A stretch of 46,463 bases of DNA from Deltaproteobacteria bacterium (GTDB lineage Bacteria; Desulfobacterota; Syntrophia; Syntrophales; UBA2210), in assembly GCA_019313385.1 (NCBI GenBank), contig JAFDBG010000012.1, positions 1 to 46,463 on the forward strand, written 5' to 3'. Position numbers and translations under genes: made by a program. This document shows positions 9,920 through 19,418 of the stretch, piece after piece (within the stretch, counting starts at the first letter, position 1; the number at the start of each line of letters is the position of its first letter). The notes beneath the pieces were generated by a model. The model did not search any database. It was not told the origin of the DNA and was given only the letters and a program-made list of their open reading frames with translations.

Positions 9920-10276
9920 TCAATCGGTCTTTTCTTTAACTGGCTCCGGCAAAGTAGCATCATTACCGGATGCGGCACCATTTCCTTCATCTGTCGGGAT
10001 GGTTTGCTCAACTCCGGGTGTGGAGACACCATCCATTATGGAGCTGGTCTTATGCGTCGAGGAGTAGGCAAGCCACAGAGATGTCAGCATAAAGAATATC
10101 GCCACAAAGGTGGTCATCTTTCCGAGAAATGTTCCCGGACCGCTGCTTCCGAAGACTGTCTGACTGGAGCCTCCGAATGCCGCCCCCATATCCGCGCCCT
10201 TTCCGGTTTGTAGAAGCACGATTAAAATCATCGCTATACACACTATTATGTGAAAACCTACTATGACTGTATGCAA
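9920..10276 (-). CDS. secG: preprotein translocase subunit SecG
   Basis: VLLQTGKGADMGAAFGGSSQTVFGSSGPGTFLGK signature; apparent TTG start. Confidence 0.92.
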   Translation of the reverse strand: MHTVIVGFHIIVCIAMILIVLLQTGKGADMGAAFGGSSQTVFGSSGPGTFLGKMTTFVAIFFMLTSLWLAYSSTHKTSSIMDGVSTPGVEQTIPTDEGNGAASGNDATLPEPVKEKTD

Positions 10277-10290
10277 TTTTGTTGGTCTCC

Positions 10291-11049
10291 TTATCTCCCT
10301 GCAATTCTGATGATATCAGCGAATGAGTCGAAATCCAGGCCCGCTCCTCCCACCAGCGCACCGTTTATATCGGGCTGGTCTACAAGGCTGCCTGTGCTTT
10401 CAGGATTAACGCTGCCCCCGTAAATAATCACTGTATCCGAGGCATGAGCATACTCAAGATCAACAGCTATTGTTTTCCTAATAAACCCATGTACTTCCTG
10501 CGCCTGGAGAGGGGTTGCTGTTTTTCCCGTACCGATCGCCCAGACGGGTTCATACGCAAAAGCGACCTGCCTTATATCATTAGGAGTTATATTATTCAAT
10601 CCCTCTTTTATCTGTTTTTGAATAATCTCGAATGTTGCCCCTGATTCCCGTTCCTCCAGCGTTTCTCCTATGCAGAATATGGGCTTCAGACCGGATTTCA
10701 GGGCCGCGTGCATCTTTTTGTTCAACATCCCGCCTGTTTCGCCGAACAGGGCGCGCCGTTCCGAATGGCCTATTATTACGAATTTGCAGCCCGCGTCAAC
10801 AAGCATGGCAGCGGAAATCTCTCCGGTGTAGGCGCCCTTTTCTTCCCAGTGCATATTCTGAGCCGATATGTGGATGAGGGAATCTTTCAGGACTTCCATG
10901 ACCGAACGCAGCGCCGTAAAAGGGGGCGCTATAACTATATCCACCCTGCCGGGTTCGGGAAATTCTTTTTTCAACTGTTTCGCGAATGCGACCGCCTCGG
11001 GAATAGTTTTGTGCATCTTCCAGTTCGCGGCTATAATAGGTTGTATCAT
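10291..11049 (-). CDS. tpiA: triosephosphate isomerase
   Basis: AANWKMHK, GHSERR, AYEPVWAIGTGKTATP, YGGSVNP. Confidence 0.97.
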   Translation of the reverse strand: MIQPIIAANWKMHKTIPEAVAFAKQLKKEFPEPGRVDIVIAPPFTALRSVMEVLKDSLIHISAQNMHWEEKGAYTGEISAAMLVDAGCKFVIIGHSERRALFGETGGMLNKKMHAALKSGLKPIFCIGETLEERESGATFEIIQKQIKEGLNNITPNDIRQVAFAYEPVWAIGTGKTATPLQAQEVHGFIRKTIAVDLEYAHASDTVIIYGGSVNPESTGSLVDQPDINGALVGGAGLDFDSFADIIRIAGR

Positions 11050-11077
11050 GATATCCGTCCTCCGGGATCCGAATCGG

Positions 11078-12085
11078 TTATAACCTTTCCCCTATATAGA
11101 TGGCAAGGTCTCTCATCCTGCACGCGTAACCGCTTTCATTATCATACCATGAGAAGACCTTGACGAGATTGCTGCCAATAACCTTTGTCAGGGGCGCGTC
11201 CACTATGGATGAATGGGAATCACTGGTAAAATCCACTGAGACCAGTTCTTCCTCACAGAATGCCATGATCCCCTTGAGCTTGCCTTCAGATGCGGATTTC
11301 AGGGCGGAGTTTACTTCGTCCACTGTCACCTTTTTTTCCAACTCTACCGTCAGATCCACAAGGGAAACATTCGGAGTAGGAACCCGCAGCGCCAAGCCGT
11401 CGAGTTTCCCCTGAAGAGAGGGAATGACCTCGGCAACTGCCTTTGCGGCTCCCGTGGATGTAGGAACTATGGATATGGCGGCGGCCCTGCCCCTTCTCAG
11501 ATCCTTGTGCGAGCCGTCGAGGAGCCGCTGGTCCATCGTATATGAATGAATGGTCGTCATGAGCCCTTTTACAATGGAGAAATTGTCCTGTATTACCATG
11601 GCAACCGGGGCGAGGCAATTGGTGGTGCAGGATGCGTTGGATATGACGTCATGCTTCTCCGGATCATATGTCTCTTCGTTCACACCCATGACAAACGTGC
11701 CGTCAATGCCCTTGCCGGGCGCCGCAAGAATAACTTTTTTCGCGCCGGCCCTGATGTGAGCGCCCGCTTCGTCCTTTGTCCGGAATTTTCCTGTAGCTTC
11801 CATGACTACATCAATGTTCAGTTCCTTCCATGGAAGATCTGCCATGTCGCCGGTTACGTTTGTCACTTTTATCTTTTTGCCCCCAACGACAATAAAATCT
11901 CCATCCACCGCAACATCCGCTTTGATCTTACCATGAACGGAATCATACTTCAGGAGATGTAGAAGGGTTTGCGCGTCCGCCCTCGTGTTAACGGCGGCAA
12001 TCTCAATATCGTCTCTTTCGAGGCAGGCCCTTACAAGAAATCTGCCTATCCGTCCAAACCCGTTTATAGCTACTTTAACACACAT
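11078..12085 (-). CDS. gap: glyceraldehyde-3-phosphate dehydrogenase
   Basis: KVAINGFGRIGR, SNASCTTNCLAP, TVDEVNSALK, WYDNESGYACR; start taken at MCVKVAING. Confidence 0.97.
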   Translation of the reverse strand: MCVKVAINGFGRIGRFLVRACLERDDIEIAAVNTRADAQTLLHLLKYDSVHGKIKADVAVDGDFIVVGGKKIKVTNVTGDMADLPWKELNIDVVMEATGKFRTKDEAGAHIRAGAKKVILAAPGKGIDGTFVMGVNEETYDPEKHDVISNASCTTNCLAPVAMVIQDNFSIVKGLMTTIHSYTMDQRLLDGSHKDLRRGRAAAISIVPTSTGAAKAVAEVIPSLQGKLDGLALRVPTPNVSLVDLTVELEKKVTVDEVNSALKSASEGKLKGIMAFCEEELVSVDFTSDSHSSIVDAPLTKVIGSNLVKVFSWYDNESGYACRMRDLAIYIGERL

Positions 12086-12278
12086 GATGAACCTCCCAAT
12101 CACAGCAAATAAATTTTCTCAAACTCGCCCTCTTCCTGTCATGGCAGGCGCGAGTCTATATGGCCACAGGGAGTTAGTCAATATTTTTTGTGTGTTTGTG
12201 TGACTCTTGCAAGTCGAGCTTGACAGGGGAAATAATCGTTTATAGAATAGACCGGTTCGAAAGTGGTTGTCAGGAAGA

Positions 12279-13772
12279 ATGAATAAATTTGTCAAAACAA
12301 TATCTTGTATGATTCTTGTTATTTTCCTTGGCTTTTCGATTTCCGCACAGGGGGAAGGGGGAGAAATGGACAATGTAAGGAAAGCTAATATTGCGGGTAC
12401 GTGGTATCCGGGGGATCCGGCGCAACTGAAGGCTGATATAGAAAGATACCTCCGTAGCGCACGAGTGGCTGATATTGATGGAAAAGTGACAGGCATTGTT
12501 GTTCCTCATGCCGGGTACGTATATTCGGGACAGGTCGCCGCTTATGCCTACAAGGCCGCGCAGGAGAATGGGTTCGACGCGGTAATTTTAATAGGACCAA
12601 GTCACAGGGCATATTTCAAAGGGGCTTCCATATATAATGGGGATGGATATGAGACCCCGCTGGGAGTTCTGCCTGTTGATTCAACCCTGGCCGGGGAAAT
12701 AGTGTCGAACAGCAATGGCACGGTATCACTTGTTCCCGATGAGCGTTCACCGGAAAATTCCCTTGAGATCCAGGTCCCCTTTCTGCAGATGGCCATCGGG
12801 GATATCCCTTTTGTTCCCGTTTTGATGGGGGCACAGGGCCTGGATACCTGCAGTGCATTGGCCGACGCGATTATAAAAGCGATCGGAGACAGGAAAGTGT
12901 TGGTTGTTGCCAGTTCTGATTTTTCTCACTATCATGATTACGATAAGGCAGTCGAAATGGATTCGGCAGCGCTTGGACATATTGAAAAGATAGATATAGA
13001 GGGATTTCTGCGAAGCCTTGGAAGCGAAGAGTGCGAGGCGTGTGGCGCCGGGGCTGTTATTGTAACTATGATGGTAGCCAGGGCGATGGGGGCTGACAGT
13101 GGCAGAGTGCTGGAATATATGAATTCCGGTGATGTCACGGGGAATAAAAGCGGGGTTGTTGGGTATGCCGCCGTTGTTTTTTATGAAGATGCCGGAAACG
13201 ATATTAAAAAACGGGAAATTGCCGGAGATGAGCTGACAAAACAGGAAAAGGAACTGCTTCTCAGGATAGCGAGGGAGAGTATCGAATCCGGGTTTACCGG
13301 AGGAGACATGCCCCATATTAATATAGAGTCCGGTCCCCTGGAGAAGAAAATGGGTGCCTTTGTCACACTCAAAAAACAGGGCCGGTTGAGGGGGTGTATA
13401 GGGCTTATCCAAGGCATGAAACCCCTGTATGAAACTGTTGAAAAAATGGCGCAGGCGGCGGCCTTCGAGGATCCGCGGTTCCGTCCCGTCCAGAAAGATG
13501 AACTTGGGGGGCTGGATATAGAGATCTCGGCATTGACACCCTTGAGGCAGATAGAGGATGTCCGTGAGATTGAGGTGGGAAGGCATGGAATCTATATTGC
13601 CAAGGGTTCCCATTCGGGATTGCTGTTACCGCAGGTTGCCACGGAATACAACTGGGACAGGGATACATTCCTGAGAGAAACCTGTGCGAAGGCCAATCTA
13701 CCGCAGGATGCGTGGGAAGATAAGGACACCAAGATATATATTTTTTCAGCAAGCGTCTTTGGTGAAGATTAA
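12279..13772 (+). CDS. MEMO1 (AmmeMemoRadiSam B) - AMMECR1 (A) fusion protein
   Basis: AGTWYPGDP...VVPHAGYVYSGQVAAYAY...SSDFSHYHDY (MEMO) followed by GAFVTLKKQGRLRGCIGLIQ (AMMECR1). ATG 12279 with signal-like N-terminus; alternative ATG at 12366. Confidence 0.92.
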   Translation: MNKFVKTISCMILVIFLGFSISAQGEGGEMDNVRKANIAGTWYPGDPAQLKADIERYLRSARVADIDGKVTGIVVPHAGYVYSGQVAAYAYKAAQENGFDAVILIGPSHRAYFKGASIYNGDGYETPLGVLPVDSTLAGEIVSNSNGTVSLVPDERSPENSLEIQVPFLQMAIGDIPFVPVLMGAQGLDTCSALADAIIKAIGDRKVLVVASSDFSHYHDYDKAVEMDSAALGHIEKIDIEGFLRSLGSEECEACGAGAVIVTMMVARAMGADSGRVLEYMNSGDVTGNKSGVVGYAAVVFYEDAGNDIKKREIAGDELTKQEKELLLRIARESIESGFTGGDMPHINIESGPLEKKMGAFVTLKKQGRLRGCIGLIQGMKPLYETVEKMAQAAAFEDPRFRPVQKDELGGLDIEISALTPLRQIEDVREIEVGRHGIYIAKGSHSGLLLPQVATEYNWDRDTFLRETCAKANLPQDAWEDKDTKIYIFSASVFGED

Positions 13773-13783
13773 TGCACTCGTAA

Positions 13784-13799
13784 TCCCGACTCGTCGGGA
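13784..13799. terminator. hairpin downstream of MEMO-AMMECR1 gene
   Basis: tcccga-ctcg-tcggga, T-rich tract shortly after. Confidence 0.4.
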
Positions 13800-13997
13800 C
13801 TAGTCCGATTTTTCCTCTTCATACAGGATTTTTGAGAGACGGGAGTAGTTGAAATCGAAGAGGTGTTCCTTTGTCAATTTAATTACCCCGCCTTATTGCT
13901 TCTTATTCTTTCCGTATTTTTTCCTTGACATATCATTCATCTTCCTCTATTAAGGCGCCGTTTGAAAAACACTGTCCATTTATTAGAGGAATTAGTC

Positions 13998-14597
13998 ATG
14001 AACGAGGATTTGCCATTACAACGGCACGTCGTTTCGATATGCTGGCTGGCATTTATTATCGGAACGGTTGTGCTTTTTCTTATTCCAGGAATATTTTATA
14101 ACTTCAGTCACTTTCAACCGTCAATCAGCAACTCAGCAGCTGTCTCTCAACCGTCAGAAGATATTTCGCCTCAACCCGCGGTGCCCGGTAAGACAGAACC
14201 TTTGTTCCACTCTATCATACAAGAGGCGTCTGATCGCTATCAGGTCGAGCCGGAACTCATACGAGCTATTATCATGGCGGAGTCGAGCAACAATCCCAGG
14301 GCTGTCTCAAGGAAGGGCGCTCGCGGATTGATGCAGCTCATGCCCGCAACGGCAAAAGCCCTCGGGGTGGAAGACAGCTTCGATCCTGAGCATAACATAC
14401 ATGGTGGCGTCAGGTACTTCAGGCAACTCCTCGACAGATTCGATGGAGACACCAAAATGGCCCTCGCGGCATACAACGCCGGAAGCAGAAAGGTCAGGCA
14501 GTACCAGGGAGTACCACCATTCGAGACCACACTCTACTATATCAAAAGGGTGTTCTCCTATTATAATCAATACAAGGCTGAGTTGGAAAGCGCGTGA
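13998..14597 (+). CDS. membrane-anchored lytic transglycosylase (SLT domain)
   Basis: AIIMAESSNNPRAVSRKGARGLMQLMPATA...AAYNAGSRKVRQYQG; N-terminal TM. Confidence 0.92.
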   Translation: MNEDLPLQRHVVSICWLAFIIGTVVLFLIPGIFYNFSHFQPSISNSAAVSQPSEDISPQPAVPGKTEPLFHSIIQEASDRYQVEPELIRAIIMAESSNNPRAVSRKGARGLMQLMPATAKALGVEDSFDPEHNIHGGVRYFRQLLDRFDGDTKMALAAYNAGSRKVRQYQGVPPFETTLYYIKRVFSYYNQYKAELESA

Positions 14598-14639
14598 TCA
14601 TCTCCAGGACAGCTTACCCAGACCACATCCCTGTCTATG

Positions 14640-15461
14640 TTACTTTCCGGTAAAATTGGGCTTTCTCTTCTCGGCAAAGGCGGTAAACGCTTCCATCAGG
14701 TCGTCTGAAGGGATAATATTCGCGCTGATAGAGGCAACATATCGAAGCCCGTCATTTACGGACTTGCCGATCCCGTAATTCAGCACTTCCTTCGATGCCT
14801 GCACCGCCAGCGGGGATCTTTCGGCAATCTCCATAGCCATCTCTTCCGCCTTTTTCATAAGCTCTTCATAGTCCCGGTACACTTCGTTAGCCAGCAGGAT
14901 TTCTTTCGCGCGGGCGGCGGTTATGTTTTTCGCGCTGTAGGCAAGTTCCCTGGCGATGCCCTGTCCCACAATCAGCGGTATCCGTTGAAGCACCCCTACA
15001 TCGGCCACGAAACCTACAGCGGTTTCCCTCAGCGAAAAGATCGCGTCTTCCGAACAAAGTCTGATATCGCATGCCGTCGCCATGTCAAGACCTGCTCCCA
15101 CGCAGTACCCGTGAATGGCTGCGATAACCGGTTTACGACATTTCTCGATACAGGTCATGGTCTCCTGCAGAGGATATATTTTAGAAATAAGGCCCCACTT
15201 GGTCCCGCCCTTCTGATCGCTATTGAGGATTTCCGGCACAGCCTCCGCCATGCTCATAAGATCAATGCCGACGGTAAAACACGAGCCCTTGCCGCTTATG
15301 ACAACCACTCTGATCTCCGGATCCTTATCGAGATCATCAAATATCGGCATGGCTTCCCGCCAGGCAGGAAGATTCATGGCGTTCTTTTTCTCGGGCCGGT
15401 TGAGATATACCCACGCAACCGGCGGCCTCTTTTCCACCAAATAATATTCATATTTCTTCAT
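14640..15461 (-). CDS. enoyl-CoA hydratase/isomerase family (crotonase) protein
   Basis: PEKKNAMN, GKGSCFTVGIDL, AAIHGYCVGAGLDMATACDIRLC oxyanion-hole motifs. Confidence 0.92.
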   Translation of the reverse strand: MKKYEYYLVEKRPPVAWVYLNRPEKKNAMNLPAWREAMPIFDDLDKDPEIRVVVISGKGSCFTVGIDLMSMAEAVPEILNSDQKGGTKWGLISKIYPLQETMTCIEKCRKPVIAAIHGYCVGAGLDMATACDIRLCSEDAIFSLRETAVGFVADVGVLQRIPLIVGQGIARELAYSAKNITAARAKEILLANEVYRDYEELMKKAEEMAMEIAERSPLAVQASKEVLNYGIGKSVNDGLRYVASISANIIPSDDLMEAFTAFAEKRKPNFTGK

Positions 15462-17692
15462 ATCTGCTCCCCTCCTGTCAGTTTCGGATTTCGGACGCGT
15501 CTTTTTTGGAGACTTTCATTCACCGGACCGATTGTACCGAATAGCTTCTCAATTTGAGACATCCGTTCAGCTCCTTCGCCGATGGGTTCTCCGTCCGCTG
15601 AAACGATCCTCTTGATAACATCGAGTGCGCTCGCCCGTTCATCGGCATCAGCGGGCAACATGCCGGGGATCGTTTCCAGCGCCATGTCGCGTTCCAGCAG
15701 TAACGTAAAATACTGCTCACGCACCAAGCGTTTGAGCTCTTCCAGGGTCATGTCGTTATGCTCGATGCGAAGCTGTCGCAACACTTCGAAATTTCGCTCG
15801 TCCACCCCTGAATCCGCCATCCCGATGTAAATGAGGCTACGGATGGATGCCTCGCGTATCCCGCCATTAGACATGTTGCTTTTGAGCTCGTTGATAGTCG
15901 CTCGGACAAACTCAACTCTTTCCGGCTCTACTCCGGGACGCCGACGCAGGTTTTCATCAGAGGCCCGCAGGCCTGCCAGCGCCTGCAACAGAGGTGTACC
16001 ATAAATTCCCAGAAAGAGCTGCTCCAGGCTGCGATCCCGCAGATCACGCCAGCCATCGAGGGATGCGATGATCCCGTCCGAGACAATTCCCTGTGTCTGC
16101 AAAAGGGGATTGTCTGGTGAAGAAGGGTGTCGTGATTTACGTACCTGTTCGGCGAGTTGAGCGATCTGTTGCGCGAATGGATTGCGATCTGAAAATAGTT
16201 CATAGGGCAGTACAGATGGATTCAGCTTATGCAACCATTCGGCGCTTTTTTCATTGGCGAATGCCTGTACAAAAGGTTGCAGGAACGTGCGGTAGAGGCC
16301 GAGACCGGTTTCAGATACACGCCGCACCGTAGCGAAGCGTAATTCGTTTTCCGGCTTGGGTTGAACAATAGCACGGATATCGTCCAGAGTGCGAGGTTCG
16401 AAACGCGTAATCCAGTCACCAGAGACCAGATCAGGATGAACACAGTCATCGGCCTTAGGAATCATTACTGCCTCGTATAGACCTGGAGGCAGCACATCGA
16501 TCAGATCAATGTTTGAAGCGAACTCCTCATGCTCTTTACGGGCCACACTGCCTGACACAAAAATGCCAAGGTGACCGATGCTTTCGTGGATAGCGTAGAC
16601 GATGGTCTGGTCGCAGGCACGGATGTCGTTATCATTCTCGTACATATCGACGATCCACCCTAGCGCCTGTTGCTGCGGAGTGATGTTGTCGCCCTTGGAA
16701 CAAAAACAGACGATCGGAGAGCGGATGTTGCGCAGATTGATTCGGACTCCTTCACTGGTAATGATCTCAGCGGTGGCGAGGCGGTTGCCGACAAACAATT
16801 GATCGACTGTCCACTGCATCTCCTCTGCGTTCAGGTTGACATGGCCACCCCACCAGTTTTCAAACTCGAGAAAGCGTTTTGCCTCGGTGTCAACCTGAGC
16901 CCAGACATTGTAGTTCTTGGCCCAGAAGGTGTTAGCCGGGTTGAGATTCTCGAAGTTACCAACCAAATACGCACCGTCAAACTTGCCGTTGCCGAGGTCG
17001 CTGGTGAGCGCGGTCAGCCAACTGCCGCCCAGCAACCCAGCGCCGTAGCGCATCGGGTTTTTGCCTTCCATCCCGGCCCAGTAAGATATTGGTGAGCCGG
17101 CGAGAATGATCGGGCCGAAAAGTTCCGGTCGAGTTGCAGCCAACATTGCTACCGCCCATCCGGCCTGACAGTTACCGATCACACAGGGTTTGCCATTGGC
17201 TTCCGGATGTAGTTCAATCACCTTTTCAAGAAATACCGCTTCGGCACGCATGATATCCTCGATGGTCTGCTCAGGCATCGGGTCAGGGGTGAAACCGATG
17301 AAATAACAAGGATGACCGGTGCTCATCGCTACACCGATTTCGCTGTCAACCTTGAATCCGCCGATCCCCGGCCCGTGTCCGGCGCGCGGATCAATCACCA
17401 CAAATGGTCGCTTGCGCGGGTCAGTGACGACCCCTTCCTGCGGTTTAATCCACATCAGTCCGTAATTGACGGGCCGTTCGAATGTTCGTGCATCAAGTAC
17501 CCCTTCACCCTCGAAGTGGAGAACGTGGGGCTCCGACATTGCCCTGTGCCGATAGTACTGGTTACCGCGCTGACGCAACACGTCCCAGAACAGTACTGTG
17601 CGTTGCCATGAATCAACCCAGTAATCGACGTTCTGTTGGGCAAAGGTAAACATCTCTTCCCAAGGAGAAACAGATTTTGATGAGTCTTTCAT
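15458..17692 (-). CDS. DUF3141-family protein (PHA-synthase-like alpha/beta hydrolase)
   Basis: VIGNCQAGWAVAML (G-x-C-x-G nucleophile box), RPFVVIDPRAGHGPGIGGFK; 4-bp overlap with crotonase gene. Confidence 0.85.
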   Translation of the reverse strand: MKDSSKSVSPWEEMFTFAQQNVDYWVDSWQRTVLFWDVLRQRGNQYYRHRAMSEPHVLHFEGEGVLDARTFERPVNYGLMWIKPQEGVVTDPRKRPFVVIDPRAGHGPGIGGFKVDSEIGVAMSTGHPCYFIGFTPDPMPEQTIEDIMRAEAVFLEKVIELHPEANGKPCVIGNCQAGWAVAMLAATRPELFGPIILAGSPISYWAGMEGKNPMRYGAGLLGGSWLTALTSDLGNGKFDGAYLVGNFENLNPANTFWAKNYNVWAQVDTEAKRFLEFENWWGGHVNLNAEEMQWTVDQLFVGNRLATAEIITSEGVRINLRNIRSPIVCFCSKGDNITPQQQALGWIVDMYENDNDIRACDQTIVYAIHESIGHLGIFVSGSVARKEHEEFASNIDLIDVLPPGLYEAVMIPKADDCVHPDLVSGDWITRFEPRTLDDIRAIVQPKPENELRFATVRRVSETGLGLYRTFLQPFVQAFANEKSAEWLHKLNPSVLPYELFSDRNPFAQQIAQLAEQVRKSRHPSSPDNPLLQTQGIVSDGIIASLDGWRDLRDRSLEQLFLGIYGTPLLQALAGLRASDENLRRRPGVEPERVEFVRATINELKSNMSNGGIREASIRSLIYIGMADSGVDERNFEVLRQLRIEHNDMTLEELKRLVREQYFTLLLERDMALETIPGMLPADADERASALDVIKRIVSADGEPIGEGAERMSQIEKLFGTIGPVNESLQKRRVRNPKLTGGEQI

Positions 17693-18001
17693 TAGTTAAC
17701 CTCTTGACAAACGTTAATCCCGCTATGACGAATTATGAGTCAACGCTCCCATTTTAGTTACTCCTTCGGTAACATTTTATTTTTGGAATTTCAAGGATGT
17801 GTGTCAGTCACAAAAACCTCACGCGAGCCACGGGCTACTCTTATATTGGCCAGTTTTTCTGCCAAAGACCGCGCGTTTCTTCTCGCATTGTCTCATAAGC
17901 CTTTGTGATTTTATCGATCCATATTGCCCGAATTTCTATAACCTCAACAGCAGGCAGCAAGATGAGCAGCCAACGGTAATCTGCTTTGTGGTGTGCAAGA
18001 A

Positions 18002-19417
18002 TTATTCACTCCCCCCGCCCAGCACCGCGTAAAGCTTTACCTGGTTGGCGAGCCTGGCCAGGCGGAGCGAAATGAGCCCCTGCTGTGCCGCGTAGAGGAA
18101 TCGCTGCGCGTCAAGGACACCCAGATAGCTGGTAATCCCACTTGTATAGCGTTTATTTGAGAGGCGATAGGTTTCCGCAACTGCATTTACCAGGGATTGT
18201 TGCGCCGCTACCCGCTGGTCTACCATACCCCGCTCGGCAAGTGTATCGGCCACTTCTTTGAAGGCCGTTTGAATTGCCTTCTCGTATTGGGCCAAAGCGA
18301 TTTCCCTTTCTATTTTGGTCACCTTGTATGCCGACCACGTGCGGGCATCGAAAATCGGAATGGCAATCCGCGGTGCGAAACTCCATACACCCGATCCGTC
18401 CTTAAAGAGCCCCGATAGATCGGAGCTTGCAGTTCCAATAGCGGTCGTCAGGGAGATGCTGGGAAAGAAAGCCGCACGTGCAGCTCCAATATTGGCGTAG
18501 GCCCCTTTGAGTTGGTGCTCGGCTTGAAGGATATCGGGGCGGAGGAGAAGAACCTCGGAACTCATACTGGGGGAAATCTCTCTTTGAAGAATGACTCTGC
18601 TCAAATCAACCGGTAAAAGGTTGCTCGGCGCAGGTGAGCCGAGTAAAAGGTTCAAGGCGTTTTCATCTTTCGCCACCTGTTGGATGTAGCGGGCGAGGTC
18701 TCCGCAGGCTGTATCCACTTGCGTTTGGGATTGACGCAGTTCCAGTTTGTTTGCAACTCCGACCTCATAACGCTTATGCGTCAACTCATAGGCGGCCTGA
18801 TGTGTCTCCATCGTTGACCTCGCCAGTTTGAGGTTTTCCCGGTCCGCGGCCAAAGCCAGATAAGCCTCTGCTACCGCAGACACCAGCGAGATTTGCGCAC
18901 TGCTTCGGGCCTGATCCGTGGCGAGGTATGCTTCCAGCGCCCGATCCTTCAGGCTGCGGATGCGGCCAAAGAAATCTATTTCCCAGGAAGTTATACCGAG
19001 ATTGACACCGTATTTTTCAGCGGTCATCGCCCTTCCGGTGGACGAAAGATCCGCCGACACGCGTTCCTTGCTCCCGCTCCCCACCGCGTTGGCAGATGGC
19101 AGGAGCTCGGCCCTTTGAATACCGTACAGTGCCCGGGCCCTCTCGACGTTCAAGACCGCAAGGCGTAGATCGCGATTGTTATTCAAGGCAATTTCGATGA
19201 TCTTTTGAAGGCGCTTATCAGTGAAGAACTCCCGCCACCTCATCTCCGTCACGACGGGGGCAGGGGTTCCGGCTTCAACCTCGGAAGCACTGTAGGCAGC
19301 GGTGCTCGACCAATCCGCAGGGATCGGAGCATCAGGTCTTATGTATTCGGGAGCCAGCGAGCAACCTCCCAAGAGAGTAACGATCACAACCAGTGGCAGA
19401 AACAAGTTTCTATTCAT
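18002..19417 (-). CDS. RND efflux outer-membrane lipoprotein (OprM/NodT family)
   Basis: Lipobox LLGGC; NNRDLRLAVLNVERARALYGIQRAELLP; LRPDILQAEHQL. Confidence 0.93.
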   Translation of the reverse strand: MNRNLFLPLVVIVTLLGGCSLAPEYIRPDAPIPADWSSTAAYSASEVEAGTPAPVVTEMRWREFFTDKRLQKIIEIALNNNRDLRLAVLNVERARALYGIQRAELLPSANAVGSGSKERVSADLSSTGRAMTAEKYGVNLGITSWEIDFFGRIRSLKDRALEAYLATDQARSSAQISLVSAVAEAYLALAADRENLKLARSTMETHQAAYELTHKRYEVGVANKLELRQSQTQVDTACGDLARYIQQVAKDENALNLLLGSPAPSNLLPVDLSRVILQREISPSMSSEVLLLRPDILQAEHQLKGAYANIGAARAAFFPSISLTTAIGTASSDLSGLFKDGSGVWSFAPRIAIPIFDARTWSAYKVTKIEREIALAQYEKAIQTAFKEVADTLAERGMVDQRVAAQQSLVNAVAETYRLSNKRYTSGITSYLGVLDAQRFLYAAQQGLISLRLARLANQVKLYAVLGGGSE

Positions 19418-19418
19418 A

